Positions 15,841 through 23,835 of a stretch of DNA of 64,000 bases are shown piece by piece. The stretch's first letter is position 1. Every line of letters starts with the position of its first letter. The notes beneath the pieces were generated by a model that searched no databases, was not told the origin of the DNA, and saw only the letters and a program-made list of their open reading frames with translations. The DNA is taken from NCBI GenBank assembly GCA_934120315.1, contig CAKOTX010000004.1:50148-114147 (forward strand), given 5' to 3'. A program made the translations under genes and the position numbers. Origin of the DNA: an uncultured Clostridia bacterium (GTDB taxonomy: Bacteria > Bacillota > Clostridia > TANB77 > CAG-508).

Positions 15841-17172
15841 TTAATCTACTCCTTTTTCTATTTTTTCTCTTACGATTATTCTAACTGGTGTTCCTTCTAA
15901 TCCAAATTCTTTTCTTATTTGATTTACTAAATATCTCTCATATGAAAAATGGAACAATTCCTTATTGTTTACAAATATTACAAATGTTGGTGGTTTTGTG
16001 CTTGCTTGAGTTCCGTATAATATTTTTAACCTTCTACCTTTGTCCGTTGGTGGTTGTACAAGTGCAATCGCCTCATTTATTACTTGATTTAGCACAGCTG
16101 TTGAAATTCTCATTGCATTTTGTTCTGCAACATGATTTATCATTGAGAATAACTTGTCTACTCTTTGTCCTGTTTTTGCTGATATAAAAATTATTGGTGC
16201 GTATGATAAATATGATAATTTGTTATATACTTCTTTTTTGTATTTTTCTAATGTACCAGTCTCTTTTTCATATTCATCCCATTTGTTAACAACAATGATA
16301 ATTCCTTTTCCAGCCTCATGTGCTTCTCCTGCAATTTTGGCATCTTGTTCTGTAACACCTTCATTTGCATCTATCATCATTAAACATACATCTGCTCTTT
16401 CAATTGCAAGTAAAGTTCTCATTATACTGAACTTTTCTATTGATTCTGTTACTTTGCTTTTTCTTCTTATTCCTGCAGTATCTATTAGCACATATTTTCC
16501 ATATTGATTTTCATATTCAGTATCTATTGCATCTCTTGTTGTTCCTGCAATTGAACTTACAATTGTTCTATTTTCTCCTAAGATTTTATTGATTAATGAT
16601 GATTTTCCTACATTTGGCTTTCCTATAACAGCTACTTTGATTCTGTCATCTTCATCTTCGCCTTCTTTTTTCTCTGGAAAACTTTCATAAATTGCATCTA
16701 ATACATCACCTATGCCTAATGCATTTGCTGCTGAAACTGGATATGGTTCTCCTAATCCCAAATTATAAAATTCATATATTTCGTTTCTGTCTCTGCTCAT
16801 ATTATCAGCTTTGTTACATACTAAAACAACTGGCTTTTTAGATTTTTTTAACATTAATGCAATTTCTTGATCTGCTGCAGTTACTCCTTGTTTTATATCT
16901 GTTAAAAATAAAATAACATCTGCTATATCTATTGCTATTTTAGCTTGTTCTCTCATTTGAGATACTATGATATCTTCTGATTCTGGCTCAATCCCTGCAG
17001 TATCTACTACTGTGAAGTTTCTTCCTCTCCAGTTTGTTTCTGCATATACTCTATCTCTTGTTACACCTGGAGTATCTTCTACTATTGAAATTCTGCTACC
17101 TACTATATAATTAAAAAAAGTTGATTTTCCTACGTTTGGTTTTCCTATAATTGCTACTGTTGGTTTTCCCAT
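15841..17172 (-). CDS. der: Ribosome biogenesis GTPase Der (EngA)
   Basis: Double GTPase needed for 50S subunit maturation. The first G domain has GKPNVGKST and DTAGIEPES, the second GKPNVGKSS (about residue 186) and DTAGIRRKSKV, followed by a C-terminal KH-like domain ending in RIIVREKIEKG. 443 residues is typical. Its start overlaps the 3' end of spoIVFB, suggesting read-through from the sporulation pair. Confidence 0.97.
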   Translation of the reverse strand: MGKPTVAIIGKPNVGKSTFFNYIVGSRISIVEDTPGVTRDRVYAETNWRGRNFTVVDTAGIEPESEDIIVSQMREQAKIAIDIADVILFLTDIKQGVTAADQEIALMLKKSKKPVVLVCNKADNMSRDRNEIYEFYNLGLGEPYPVSAANALGIGDVLDAIYESFPEKKEGEDEDDRIKVAVIGKPNVGKSSLINKILGENRTIVSSIAGTTRDAIDTEYENQYGKYVLIDTAGIRRKSKVTESIEKFSIMRTLLAIERADVCLMMIDANEGVTEQDAKIAGEAHEAGKGIIIVVNKWDEYEKETGTLEKYKKEVYNKLSYLSYAPIIFISAKTGQRVDKLFSMINHVAEQNAMRISTAVLNQVINEAIALVQPPTDKGRRLKILYGTQASTKPPTFVIFVNNKELFHFSYERYLVNQIRKEFGLEGTPVRIIVREKIEKGVD

Positions 17173-17801
17173 TTCTTACCTGCCTTTCTGCTATATATTT
17201 TACTATTTTCTTCGCTAAATATCAATAGTTTTCTTCTTTTTTCTTCAATTCTTAAAATAATTATCCACAAAAATATACAAGACAAAAATATTGCTATATT
17301 TTTAAAATAATACACTGCTATACTACATACAAATGTAATTATTATCATTGTTATTTTAGTTAACTTCCAAATCATTTTTTGAGCCCTTTCCTCTTCTATT
17401 TTTATTTGAAGAATCCCCTTTATAATCCTTCCACCATCAAGTGGGTATATTGGCATTAAGTTATAAATTAATATTAAAATATTTGAATATATAATTTCTT
17501 GTTTTAAACTTATTTTTAAATTAAAAAATATAAAAATAATCGCAAGCGTTACAAGTGGTCCAGCTGCTGCCACAAATATTTTTTTAAAATTTTCAGTAAC
17601 ACTATCTTCAAAAGAAACAGAAAATCCAAATGGCATTATTTCTAATTTTTCTATTTTCATATTAAAAATAAGCCCTGCAAAAATGTGGCCTAATTCATGA
17701 ATAAAACAAAATAGCATTATTACCAAATATATTTTTAATTGATTTGTAAAATAGAACAAAACCAAAAAAATAAGGATTTTTAAATCTATTCTTATTTTCA
17801 A
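17154..17801 (-). CDS. spoIVFB: Stage IV sporulation protein FB (site-2 protease, M50)
   Basis: Intramembrane zinc metalloprotease that cleaves pro-SigK in the mother cell. Its 215 residues have several membrane segments, HELGH at 35-39, and YPLDGGR (Asp at about 122) as the third metal ligand. It starts at TTG 17801 with AGGATAGAGG upstream. Position directly after a SpoIVFA-like M23 protein matches the spoIVFA-spoIVFB pair of Bacillus. A generic M50 protease is the alternative, but the neighbour argues against it. Confidence 0.85.
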   Translation of the reverse strand: MKIRIDLKILIFLVLFYFTNQLKIYLVIMLFCFIHELGHIFAGLIFNMKIEKLEIMPFGFSVSFEDSVTENFKKIFVAAAGPLVTLAIIFIFFNLKISLKQEIIYSNILILIYNLMPIYPLDGGRIIKGILQIKIEEERAQKMIWKLTKITMIIITFVCSIAVYYFKNIAIFLSCIFLWIIILRIEEKRRKLLIFSEENSKIYSRKAGKKWENQQ

Positions 17802-17824
17802 AACCTCTATCCTTTCATAAAATA

Positions 17825-18766
17825 TTATAATTCTAATATCAATTGTGGATCCACATATCTATCTTGATATCTTACTTCAAAATGTAGATGTGGTCCTGTT
17901 ACATTTCCTGTGGCTCCAACTTCTGCTATCTCTTGTCCTTGCGAAATTGTATCTCCTTCTTTTACATATAATTTGTTACAATGTGCATATACAATTATTA
18001 CATCTTCTATCTGAATTTTGATATGTTTTCCATAATCTCCTCTGTTTTCCGCCACTATTACTGTTCCGTCTGTTGCAGAAACTATCTTTGTCCCAGTTTC
18101 TGCTGCAATATCTGTTCCTGTATGATTTTTAGGAACTGTTGGAGTCGTTGGATTTCTTGGTCCAAACATTGAACTTATTTTTCCTTCTACTGGCTTTATA
18201 AAATTTATTTTATTTTTTATGTAATTTGCGTCTTGCTCAGCTTGCGAGAGTACAACTTCAGGCTGATCCTGCTGTTGTTCTGAGGTATCTCCTTCTGTTC
18301 CTGTTTCATTTGTTTCAGAAGTGTTTTCCACATTTTCTATCTCTCCTGTTAATATCTCTTCTGCACCACCTATATTTTCATTATTATTTTGTATGTCTAC
18401 TTGATTTTCCTGAATTTCTGTTTTTTCTGTGTTATCTGTTTCTGGTTTTACATTCATATTTTTTATTTTTTCTGATATATATGAATATATTAGTTTAAAA
18501 TCAATATCTTGTGATAATATTTCTTTTGCTTTATTTGTAAAATCTTCTGAAAATATATAATTATTATTTATAACTAAATAGAATACTGCATATATCATTA
18601 AACAAATAATAATTTGTTTTATCATTTTCTTAAAAAGCTTTATATTTTTCTTTTCATTTGTCGATTTTCTAATTGTTTCTCTTACAGGAATATCTCTTTC
18701 TTTTCTTTTATAATAAATTTCTTCTGCTCTTTTTATTTTATCTTCAACAGACATCGTTCTTTCCAT
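17825..18766 (-). CDS. spoIVFA: SpoIVFA-like M23 membrane protein
   Basis: 313 residues: cytoplasmic basic N-terminus, one membrane segment (about 52-70), an acidic Glu/Gln/Thr-rich linker and a C-terminal M23 domain. HTGTDIAAE and HLHFEVRYQD give a complete zinc-ligand set, whereas B. subtilis SpoIVFA is degenerate. SpoIVFA holds SpoIVFB inactive in the mother-cell membrane until the forespore signals. AAAGGAG is correctly spaced for the ATG at 18766 rather than the upstream ATG at 18793. The name rests largely on pairing with spoIVFB. Confidence 0.78.
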   Translation of the reverse strand: MERTMSVEDKIKRAEEIYYKRKERDIPVRETIRKSTNEKKNIKLFKKMIKQIIICLMIYAVFYLVINNNYIFSEDFTNKAKEILSQDIDFKLIYSYISEKIKNMNVKPETDNTEKTEIQENQVDIQNNNENIGGAEEILTGEIENVENTSETNETGTEGDTSEQQQDQPEVVLSQAEQDANYIKNKINFIKPVEGKISSMFGPRNPTTPTVPKNHTGTDIAAETGTKIVSATDGTVIVAENRGDYGKHIKIQIEDVIIVYAHCNKLYVKEGDTISQGQEIAEVGATGNVTGPHLHFEVRYQDRYVDPQLILEL

Positions 18767-18785
18767 ATCAATACTCCTTTCATAC

Positions 18786-18838
18786 AAAAACACTTTATCT
18801 AATGCATTTACTAATGTTTATGCATTGATAAAGTGTTT
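18786..18838 (-). terminator. Terminator upstream of spoIVFA
   Basis: Long inverted repeat AACACTTTATC ... GATAAAGTGTT with an inner AATGCAT / ATGCATT pairing, followed on the minus strand by a T run. It follows the 106-residue membrane protein gene and separates it from spoIVFA. Confidence 0.7.
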
Positions 18839-18842
18839 TATG

Positions 18843-19163
18843 TTATTGTATGAAATTTATTATTAAACTGATAATAAAAAATGCTGATATTGTAAAACTA
18901 TAATATTTTAATCTTTTGTATTTAAGATTTATACTTTTATCTTTATTTTCAATTTTACTGATATAATTTGTCACAAGCATTTCAGCTTCTTTTACAATAT
19001 ATTCTTTAGATTTCGGCTGTACTTCAATTGTCTTTTCACTTGGTCTATCTGAGACTCCTTCTCTTACTCTCTGATTTTCCTTAAAAATAATAATTGCTTC
19101 TTCTACCATATTTGATGGAAGATTTTTTAGCACAACCATGTTTTTCATATCACTTGATTCCAT
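18843..19163 (-). CDS. Small C-tail-anchored membrane protein, unknown function
   Basis: 106 residues with no recognised family. It has a Lys/Glu-rich soluble part containing MVEEAIIIFKENQRVRE and KSKEYIVKEAEMLV, and one C-terminal transmembrane helix (about 84-104). The ATG at 19163 has GAGGAG 7 nt upstream. It closes the sortase/TasA-like operon or is a separate unit between it and spoIVFA; a strong terminator follows it. Confidence 0.6.
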   Translation of the reverse strand: MESSDMKNMVVLKNLPSNMVEEAIIIFKENQRVREGVSDRPSEKTIEVQPKSKEYIVKEAEMLVTNYISKIENKDKSINLKYKRLKYYSFTISAFFIISLIINFIQ

Positions 19164-19217
19164 TATATCACTCCTCTAAAAAATATTATATTCTAATTTT
19201 TTCCATTATAATATTTT

Positions 19218-19343
19218 TTATACATTATTGTTTACAATTTCTGCAGCATCTATTTCATATTCAAATGCAAACTTAGAAAAGCAAGATGTTACCATACTAT
19301 TTAAGACTATTGCAATATATACTAAACATATTATTTTTCTCAT
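19218..19343 (-). CDS. 41-residue signal-peptide protein in the sortase/TasA-like operon
   Basis: Short gene whose ATG overlaps the preceding stop codon (ATGA) with AGGAGA just upstream, so translation is coupled. The product begins MRKIICLVYIAIVLNSM and continues VTSCFSKFAFEYEIDAAE. It has a basic start, a hydrophobic core and a Cys after VTS that resembles a lipobox, so it may be a tiny lipoprotein or exported peptide. No family was recognised. The RBS and overlap make it credible despite its size. Confidence 0.55.
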   Translation of the reverse strand: MRKIICLVYIAIVLNSMVTSCFSKFAFEYEIDAAEIVNNNV

Positions 19344-19813
19344 ATTCTCTCCTGTTCTGATTTGATTTTTATATGTACTTTTTCAAACAATAATTGTTCT
19401 TTATCTTTACCTTTATATATCATTTTCAATTTATATTTTTGTTGCGTTTTTTCTCCTCCTTTTATATAAATTTTTTCTGTTTTTAAATTCTCTAATGCTA
19501 TTTGATTATCTTCTTGATATAGCTCAAATTCGATATTATCTTCTATGTCTGATACAACTTCTATAATGTACCAAAAACTTACATCACTTATTTCTTCATT
19601 TTTATAATTGTTAATTGAAAATTCATAATATCCAATATTATTAGTAACATTAATTTGTGCTATATCACCTTCTTCTATATTGAAAATCGGATTTGCAATT
19701 TTATAATTGAAATTCATTTTTAGTGTATCTATATATTTGGCATAAGTAATTGGAGTCAGAATTATCAGTACTATAATCATAATAATTCCAATATTCCTTC
19801 TTTTCTTTTTAAT
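19340..19813 (-). CDS. Second TasA/camelysin-like secreted protein, probable ATT start
   Basis: Secreted protein of about 157 residues. The region after the signal contains VSFWYIIEVVSD and a beta-rich pattern ending KVHIKIKSEQERI. The only canonical start (ATG 19780) leaves the signal without its basic part and has no good RBS. AGGAGG lies 10 nt before an in-frame ATT at 19813, which would add KKKRRNIGIIM before the hydrophobic core and end it in TPITYAKYI, like the neighbouring protein. I therefore infer an ATT start; ATG 19780 is the conservative alternative. Confidence 0.55.
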   Translation of the reverse strand: MKKKRRNIGIIMIIVLIILTPITYAKYIDTLKMNFNYKIANPIFNIEEGDIAQINVTNNIGYYEFSINNYKNEEISDVSFWYIIEVVSDIEDNIEFELYQEDNQIALENLKTEKIYIKGGEKTQQKYKLKMIYKGKDKEQLLFEKVHIKIKSEQERI

Positions 19814-19827
19814 TTTTTATCTACCTC

Positions 19828-20409
19828 CTATTTACTTTGTGTACCTGTTACAACTACATCAAATGTGTAATCTAAATCTGCAATTGCATCTTGAGTATCT
19901 TTTTTATCATTAAATGTTATTGCATCAGCATTTTCTCCAGTTTCATATGGCCACTCCCATTTTACTATTATTTCTTTTTTCTTAGTTTCATTTACACCTA
20001 TAGTTCCTTTTATTCCTTTAACTGCTGATAGAGATTGATATTGAACATTGTTATATGTAAAAACTAAATTTGTTGGTTTATTTTTTTCGTTATTGAATTC
20101 TACTTTATAATCAACTCCTACTTCTGAACCTGTTGCATCAATAGTTAGTCTAAAGTCTCCTGATGATCCTGGTGCTATTTTTCCATCTTTTAATGTTGCT
20201 TTTGTTGCTGTATCTTTTAGATTAATTGTTTTTTCTATTTCACCTTTTGCTTTAACTATTTCAAATGCCCAAGTTGCGATATCTGCACTTCCTTTTCCTT
20301 TTTCTTGTGTTACATATTTTGCATATGTATATCCTGTACTTCCTAGTATTATTAATACTAATATTAAGCACAATGCCTTTATTCCTTTTTTATTTTTCTT
20401 TTTTTCCAA
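19828..20409 (-). CDS. TasA/camelysin-like secreted protein
   Basis: 193 residues. It has a basic N-terminus EKKKNKKGIK, a hydrophobic segment ending GSTGYTYAKYVTQE, then ADIATWAFEIVKAK and IAPGSSGDFRLTI. The AxY-type signal end and the WAF...PGSSG pattern resemble SipW-processed TasA/CalY-like biofilm or surface-fibre proteins. The TTG at 20409 is 7 nt after GGAGG and fits better than the TTG at 20415. It is sandwiched between a sortase and a second similar protein. Family assignment is by pattern, so moderate. Confidence 0.65.
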   Translation of the reverse strand: MEKKKNKKGIKALCLILVLIILGSTGYTYAKYVTQEKGKGSADIATWAFEIVKAKGEIEKTINLKDTATKATLKDGKIAPGSSGDFRLTIDATGSEVGVDYKVEFNNEKNKPTNLVFTYNNVQYQSLSAVKGIKGTIGVNETKKKEIIVKWEWPYETGENADAITFNDKKDTQDAIADLDYTFDVVVTGTQSK

Positions 20410-20425
20410 ATACAATTCCTCCTTA

Positions 20426-20980
20426 TTAATTATTTTCTATTGCTTGTATGCATCTTCTGTATTCTGGCTGATTTTCAACACATGTAATTAATGTTAATTG
20501 ATTTTCTTCAGTTTCTTCTAAATATGTCCATTCTGTATCTTTTATTATTCTAATCTTTTCAACTTCATATGTTTTTCTAAAATCATTATGCTGATATATT
20601 ATTTCATCTCCTTCTTTTAACAGTTTTAAATCTTGAAAATAATTAACTTCATAGCCTCTATTATGTGCAGCTAATCCAATATTTCCATTTTCTTTTGCTG
20701 TTGTTTGAAAATGTCCTACATATTGATTTAAAATTTCTTTAGTGGTTCCTTCAGATATTGGTGCTTTTACAGAAATTTTCGGAATTTCTATTTGCCATAT
20801 TTCCTCTTTTTCTTCAGTTTGAGATAATGACGATTCATTCATAATTTCTTGTTTCATTATGTTTCCATTTTCATCTACATCGGTGCCTTTTACAGAATAT
20901 TTGCTAATAAACAATTGAAATATAAAAAATATTATGATTGGAATCAGATAAGTTATAGTATTTTTTGAGATTTTAAACAT
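20426..20980 (-). CDS. Sortase (class D-like)
   Basis: Membrane-anchored transpeptidase with an N-terminal transmembrane segment (about 9-27) and the sortase beta-barrel starting WQIEIPKISVKAPI. The catalytic triad is visible: His106 in LAAHNRG, Cys167 in LITCVEN and Arg175 or Arg176 in YRRC. The frame extends to a TTG at 21025, but the ATG at 20980 gives a normal sortase N-terminus. It heads the operon with two TasA-like proteins. Neither neighbour shows a clear LPxTG end, so its substrate is uncertain. Confidence 0.85.
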   Translation of the reverse strand: MFKISKNTITYLIPIIIFFIFQLFISKYSVKGTDVDENGNIMKQEIMNESSLSQTEEKEEIWQIEIPKISVKAPISEGTTKEILNQYVGHFQTTAKENGNIGLAAHNRGYEVNYFQDLKLLKEGDEIIYQHNDFRKTYEVEKIRIIKDTEWTYLEETEENQLTLITCVENQPEYRRCIQAIENN

Positions 20981-21071
20981 TTTACTATCACTTTCTTTGG
21001 ATTTTTTCGAAAAAATTTTGATCAAATTTTTGAATTTAAATTCTGCATTTATCTTAACATCTTATGTCTAG

Positions 21072-21096
21072 TTTTGTCAAGAAAAATCGTTCGACA
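21072..21096. promoter_or_regulatory. Two Spo0A-type boxes upstream of the sortase operon
   Basis: TTTTGTCAA (21072-21080) and TTCGACA (21090-21096, reading TGTCGAA on the minus strand within TTTTTTGTCGAAC) form an inverted pair about 10 nt apart. The second is a perfect 0A-box core in the sortase direction. They lie in the divergent gap between the sortase operon and the HD-GYP gene. Confidence 0.5.
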
Positions 21097-21126
21097 AAAA
21101 ATGACATATTACTTTTTTCTAGATTG

Positions 21127-21155
21127 TTGCAATTTAATTTTATTAATGTTATTAT
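21127..21155 (+). promoter_or_regulatory. SigA-type promoter for the HD-GYP gene
   Basis: TTGCAA (21127-21132), 17-nt spacer, TATTAT (21150-21155), 32 nt before the ATG; GATAGGAG supplies the RBS. Confidence 0.65.
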
Positions 21156-21186
21156 TTAATTAATATTTTTACGATAGGAGAAAATA

Positions 21187-22122
21187 ATGAAAGAAATAAA
21201 ACCAACATTTAATTTTTATGACCAAACATATTTTAAGTCTTACAATTTAGATAAGGAAATACAATACCAACTTAATTTACTAGATTCTTTAGATGTTTTC
21301 ACCAGAAAGCATTCTGAAAATGTTGCTACAATTACTTGTAACTTGTGCAAGAAATTGCATCTTACTAAAGGATTTACAGAATATTGCACTATTTGTGCAT
21401 ATTTACATGACATAGGAAAATTATTTATCCCTTCTTCTATTCTTCAAAAACCAGACAAATTAACAGATGAAGAATTTGAAATAATGAAAACACATACAAC
21501 TTTAGGCTATAAATTATGTATAAAAGATCGAAAACTTAGACCTTATTATGCTGGTCCTTATTATCATCATGAAGCACTTGATGGTACTGGATATCCACAA
21601 GGTCTTGTAAAAAAAGATATTCCTTTTGAAGCTCAAATTATCAGAGTTGCAGATGAATATGATGCCTTAGTTAGTAAGCGTCAATATAAATCTCACATAG
21701 GTATTACAGATGCATTAAAAATCATTATTGAAAATACACAACCTTCACCTAATGCCCCACTTAATACTGGTTATACTAATGCTGGAAAAAATAATAAAAA
21801 AATTGTTAAAAAATTGTTAAAAGTTGTTATTGATGATATTGAATATGAAATAATTTGTACAATTGATTATGTTAAATTTTTAAAAGAAGAAATTAGTAGA
21901 TGTGAAGAAATAAAAAAATATTCTGAAAAAATTAAAACTCTTACAAAACAGTCTGACATTGAATCTTGTCAAAAATATATTAATATGTTGTTGAAACAAG
22001 GCGAATCTGTTGAAACTATTGATGAACTACGTACTGAATTTGAAAAAGCTTATTCTTTGCGTAATGGAATGTTAAATGGATTACATCAAGAAATAAAAAA
22101 CATTAAAAAACTTAAAGTTTAA
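21187..22122 (+). CDS. HD-GYP domain protein (putative cyclic-di-GMP phosphodiesterase)
   Basis: 311 residues with an HD-GYP domain in the first two thirds: HSENV (42-46), YLHDIGKL (72-79, HD pair) and YHHEALDGTGYP (126-137, GYP motif). Proteins of this class hydrolyse cyclic di-GMP. The C-terminal third is helical and charged with no known domain. There is no sensor or receiver domain. It is transcribed alone on the plus strand, divergent from the sortase/TasA-like operon, so a link to surface or biofilm control is possible but unproven. Confidence 0.85.
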   Translation: MKEIKPTFNFYDQTYFKSYNLDKEIQYQLNLLDSLDVFTRKHSENVATITCNLCKKLHLTKGFTEYCTICAYLHDIGKLFIPSSILQKPDKLTDEEFEIMKTHTTLGYKLCIKDRKLRPYYAGPYYHHEALDGTGYPQGLVKKDIPFEAQIIRVADEYDALVSKRQYKSHIGITDALKIIIENTQPSPNAPLNTGYTNAGKNNKKIVKKLLKVVIDDIEYEIICTIDYVKFLKEEISRCEEIKKYSEKIKTLTKQSDIESCQKYINMLLKQGESVETIDELRTEFEKAYSLRNGMLNGLHQEIKNIKKLKV

Positions 22123-22124
22123 TC

Positions 22125-22163
22125 TAAAAAATGAACCTTTTTATTTACTAGGTTCATTTTTAT
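22125..22163. terminator. Bidirectional terminator between the HD-GYP gene and ftsL
   Basis: AAAATGAACC / GGTTCATTTTT stem with a 13-nt loop, flanked by A and T runs, between the two converging genes; it touches the ftsL stop codon at 22160. Confidence 0.75.
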
Positions 22164-22699
22164 TTATTTATAAAATATTCTATTATTTTTTCTACAACAC
22201 TTGTTTTTTCTTCTTTAATCATTTTTGTTTTTGTTTCTACATTATCTGATTTTTCCAAATTAACTGGTGTTCCTACTTTTGTTTGCATTCCAAGTTCATC
22301 TGTTGCTCTTCTTTTTATTTCATTCCAATCTAATTTGCTTTCTTCTTCTTTTATACTTTTTTGAACTTGACCATTTTCCTTTTCTACTACAGCCAATTGA
22401 CTTTCCATGTCTTTCTTATGATTGAACATTTCCATAATAGAAATTTCTCTATAACTTACTGCAAGTAACATGCCAAATACAGCAATAACAAGTACAACCT
22501 GCATAAATTTATTTTTCTTTTCTTCAGCTTTTTTTGCTTTTAAATTTTCAGATTTTTTCTTTGCTACTTTTTTTGCATTACCTTTTTGAACAACTTTTTT
22601 GGTTTGACTAGTTTTAGTCTTTGTAGTTGTTACTCTTCTGGTATATTCAGGCTCATATTTTCTTGGGCTTGTTTCATATTGATATGAAGCTCTTGGCAT
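22160..22699 (-). CDS. ftsL: FtsL-like septum formation initiator protein
   Basis: Bitopic divisome protein of the FtsL/DivIC type. It has a long basic cytoplasmic part (about 1-65, many Lys and Arg), one transmembrane helix (about 66-83, QVVLVIAVFGMLLAVSYRE) and an extracellular coiled coil followed by RRATDELGMQ, as in FtsL. GGAGG is 8 nt before the ATG at 22699; the upstream GTG at 22708 overlaps the RBS. It is third in mraZ-rsmH-ftsL, and no penicillin-binding protein gene follows. Confidence 0.85.
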   Translation of the reverse strand: MPRASYQYETSPRKYEPEYTRRVTTTKTKTSQTKKVVQKGNAKKVAKKKSENLKAKKAEEKKNKFMQVVLVIAVFGMLLAVSYREISIMEMFNHKKDMESQLAVVEKENGQVQKSIKEEESKLDWNEIKRRATDELGMQTKVGTPVNLEKSDNVETKTKMIKEEKTSVVEKIIEYFINK

Positions 22700-22728
22700 A
22701 TTACTCACCTCCCTTTTCCTTCGTAATT

Positions 22729-23658
22729 TTATTTCTTTTCAAAAATTCTTAGTTTTGCACTTTTTGATCTTGAATTTTCTTCTTGTTCTTTTTCTGTTGC
22801 TATAATTGGTTTTTTATTTATTATTTTTCCTTCTGAAATCGCCCCACATACACAATATGGTAAATCCTTTGGGCATGTACATTTTCCTTGTGCATCTATA
22901 TATGCATTTTTTACTGCTCTATCTTCTAATGAATGGAATGTTATAATGCATAATCTTCCACCTGGTTTTAGAAGTTTAATACAACTTCTTACTGTATTAT
23001 ATAATGGTTTTATTTCATCATTTACTTCTATTCTTATTGCTTGAAATGTTCTTTTTGCAGGATGTCCATCCTTTTTGGCAAATGCTGGCATTGATTTTTC
23101 TATTATATTAACCAATTCTTCTGTTGTTTCTATTTCTTTATTTTTTCTATATTCACATATTTTTCTGGCTATTTGTCTTGAAAACCTTTCTTCGCCATAT
23201 TCGTATATAATATTTGCTAATTCTTCCTCAGAATACGTGTTTACGACTTTTTTCGCCGTTAGAGGTTGAGTCTTGTCCATTCTCATATCTAGCTCATTAT
23301 TACCTAAGTAACTAAACCCTCTATTTCTCTCGTCCAATTGATATGATGAAACTCCTAAGTCTAATAATATCCCATCAACTTCTTTAATCTCTAAGCTTTC
23401 AAGAATCTCTGTTATTTCATCATGATTGCCATGAATGTATTTTACATTTTGAAATTCTTTTAAGTTTTCTTTGGCTGCTTTTAAGGCCTCTTCATCTCTA
23501 TCAATACCAACAAGTAAACCTTTAGATGATAGCTGTTTTAAAATTTCTTTGCTATGTCCAGCTCCACCTAAAGTTCCGTCTACATATATTCCATTTTGTT
23601 TTATATTTAATCCATTGATTGTTTCTTCTAACAATACTGGTTTGTGCTTAAATTCCAA
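22729..23658 (-). CDS. rsmH: 16S rRNA (cytosine(1402)-N(4))-methyltransferase
   Basis: SAM-dependent methylase (MraW) acting on C1402 of 16S rRNA. It has HKPVLLEETINGL, the SAM motif VDGTLGGAGHS (about 27-37), the LLDLGVSSYQLD segment and AFQAIRIEVNDE (about 205). 309 residues is normal. It starts at TTG 23658 with GAGGTGG upstream. It follows mraZ after a 177-nt gap that contains a hairpin. Confidence 0.96.
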   Translation of the reverse strand: MEFKHKPVLLEETINGLNIKQNGIYVDGTLGGAGHSKEILKQLSSKGLLVGIDRDEEALKAAKENLKEFQNVKYIHGNHDEITEILESLEIKEVDGILLDLGVSSYQLDERNRGFSYLGNNELDMRMDKTQPLTAKKVVNTYSEEELANIIYEYGEERFSRQIARKICEYRKNKEIETTEELVNIIEKSMPAFAKKDGHPAKRTFQAIRIEVNDEIKPLYNTVRSCIKLLKPGGRLCIITFHSLEDRAVKNAYIDAQGKCTCPKDLPYCVCGAISEGKIINKKPIIATEKEQEENSRSKSAKLRIFEKK

Positions 23659-23681
23659 TTTTCCACCTCATTTTATTTTTG

Positions 23682-23708
23682 GGCTGGAGTTTGTTTTTTA
23701 CTCCAGCC
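23682..23708 (-). promoter_or_regulatory. Hairpin in the mraZ-rsmH gap
   Basis: A perfect 9-bp stem GGCTGGAGT / ACTCCAGCC around a 9-nt loop, about 25 nt before the rsmH start. The sequence after it is A-rich rather than T-rich on the minus strand, so it looks more like an RNA-stability or translation element than a terminator. Confidence 0.4.
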
Positions 23709-23835
23709 ATAAATTACTTCTTTTGTTTTTTTGGAATTTATCTTTAGCATTTTTGTCTTTTGTATTTTTAATTTTTCTTTCGTATGATTTCTTTTGTACT
23801 TTTGTCTTTAGTATCTTTATATAAACTTTTGCAAG

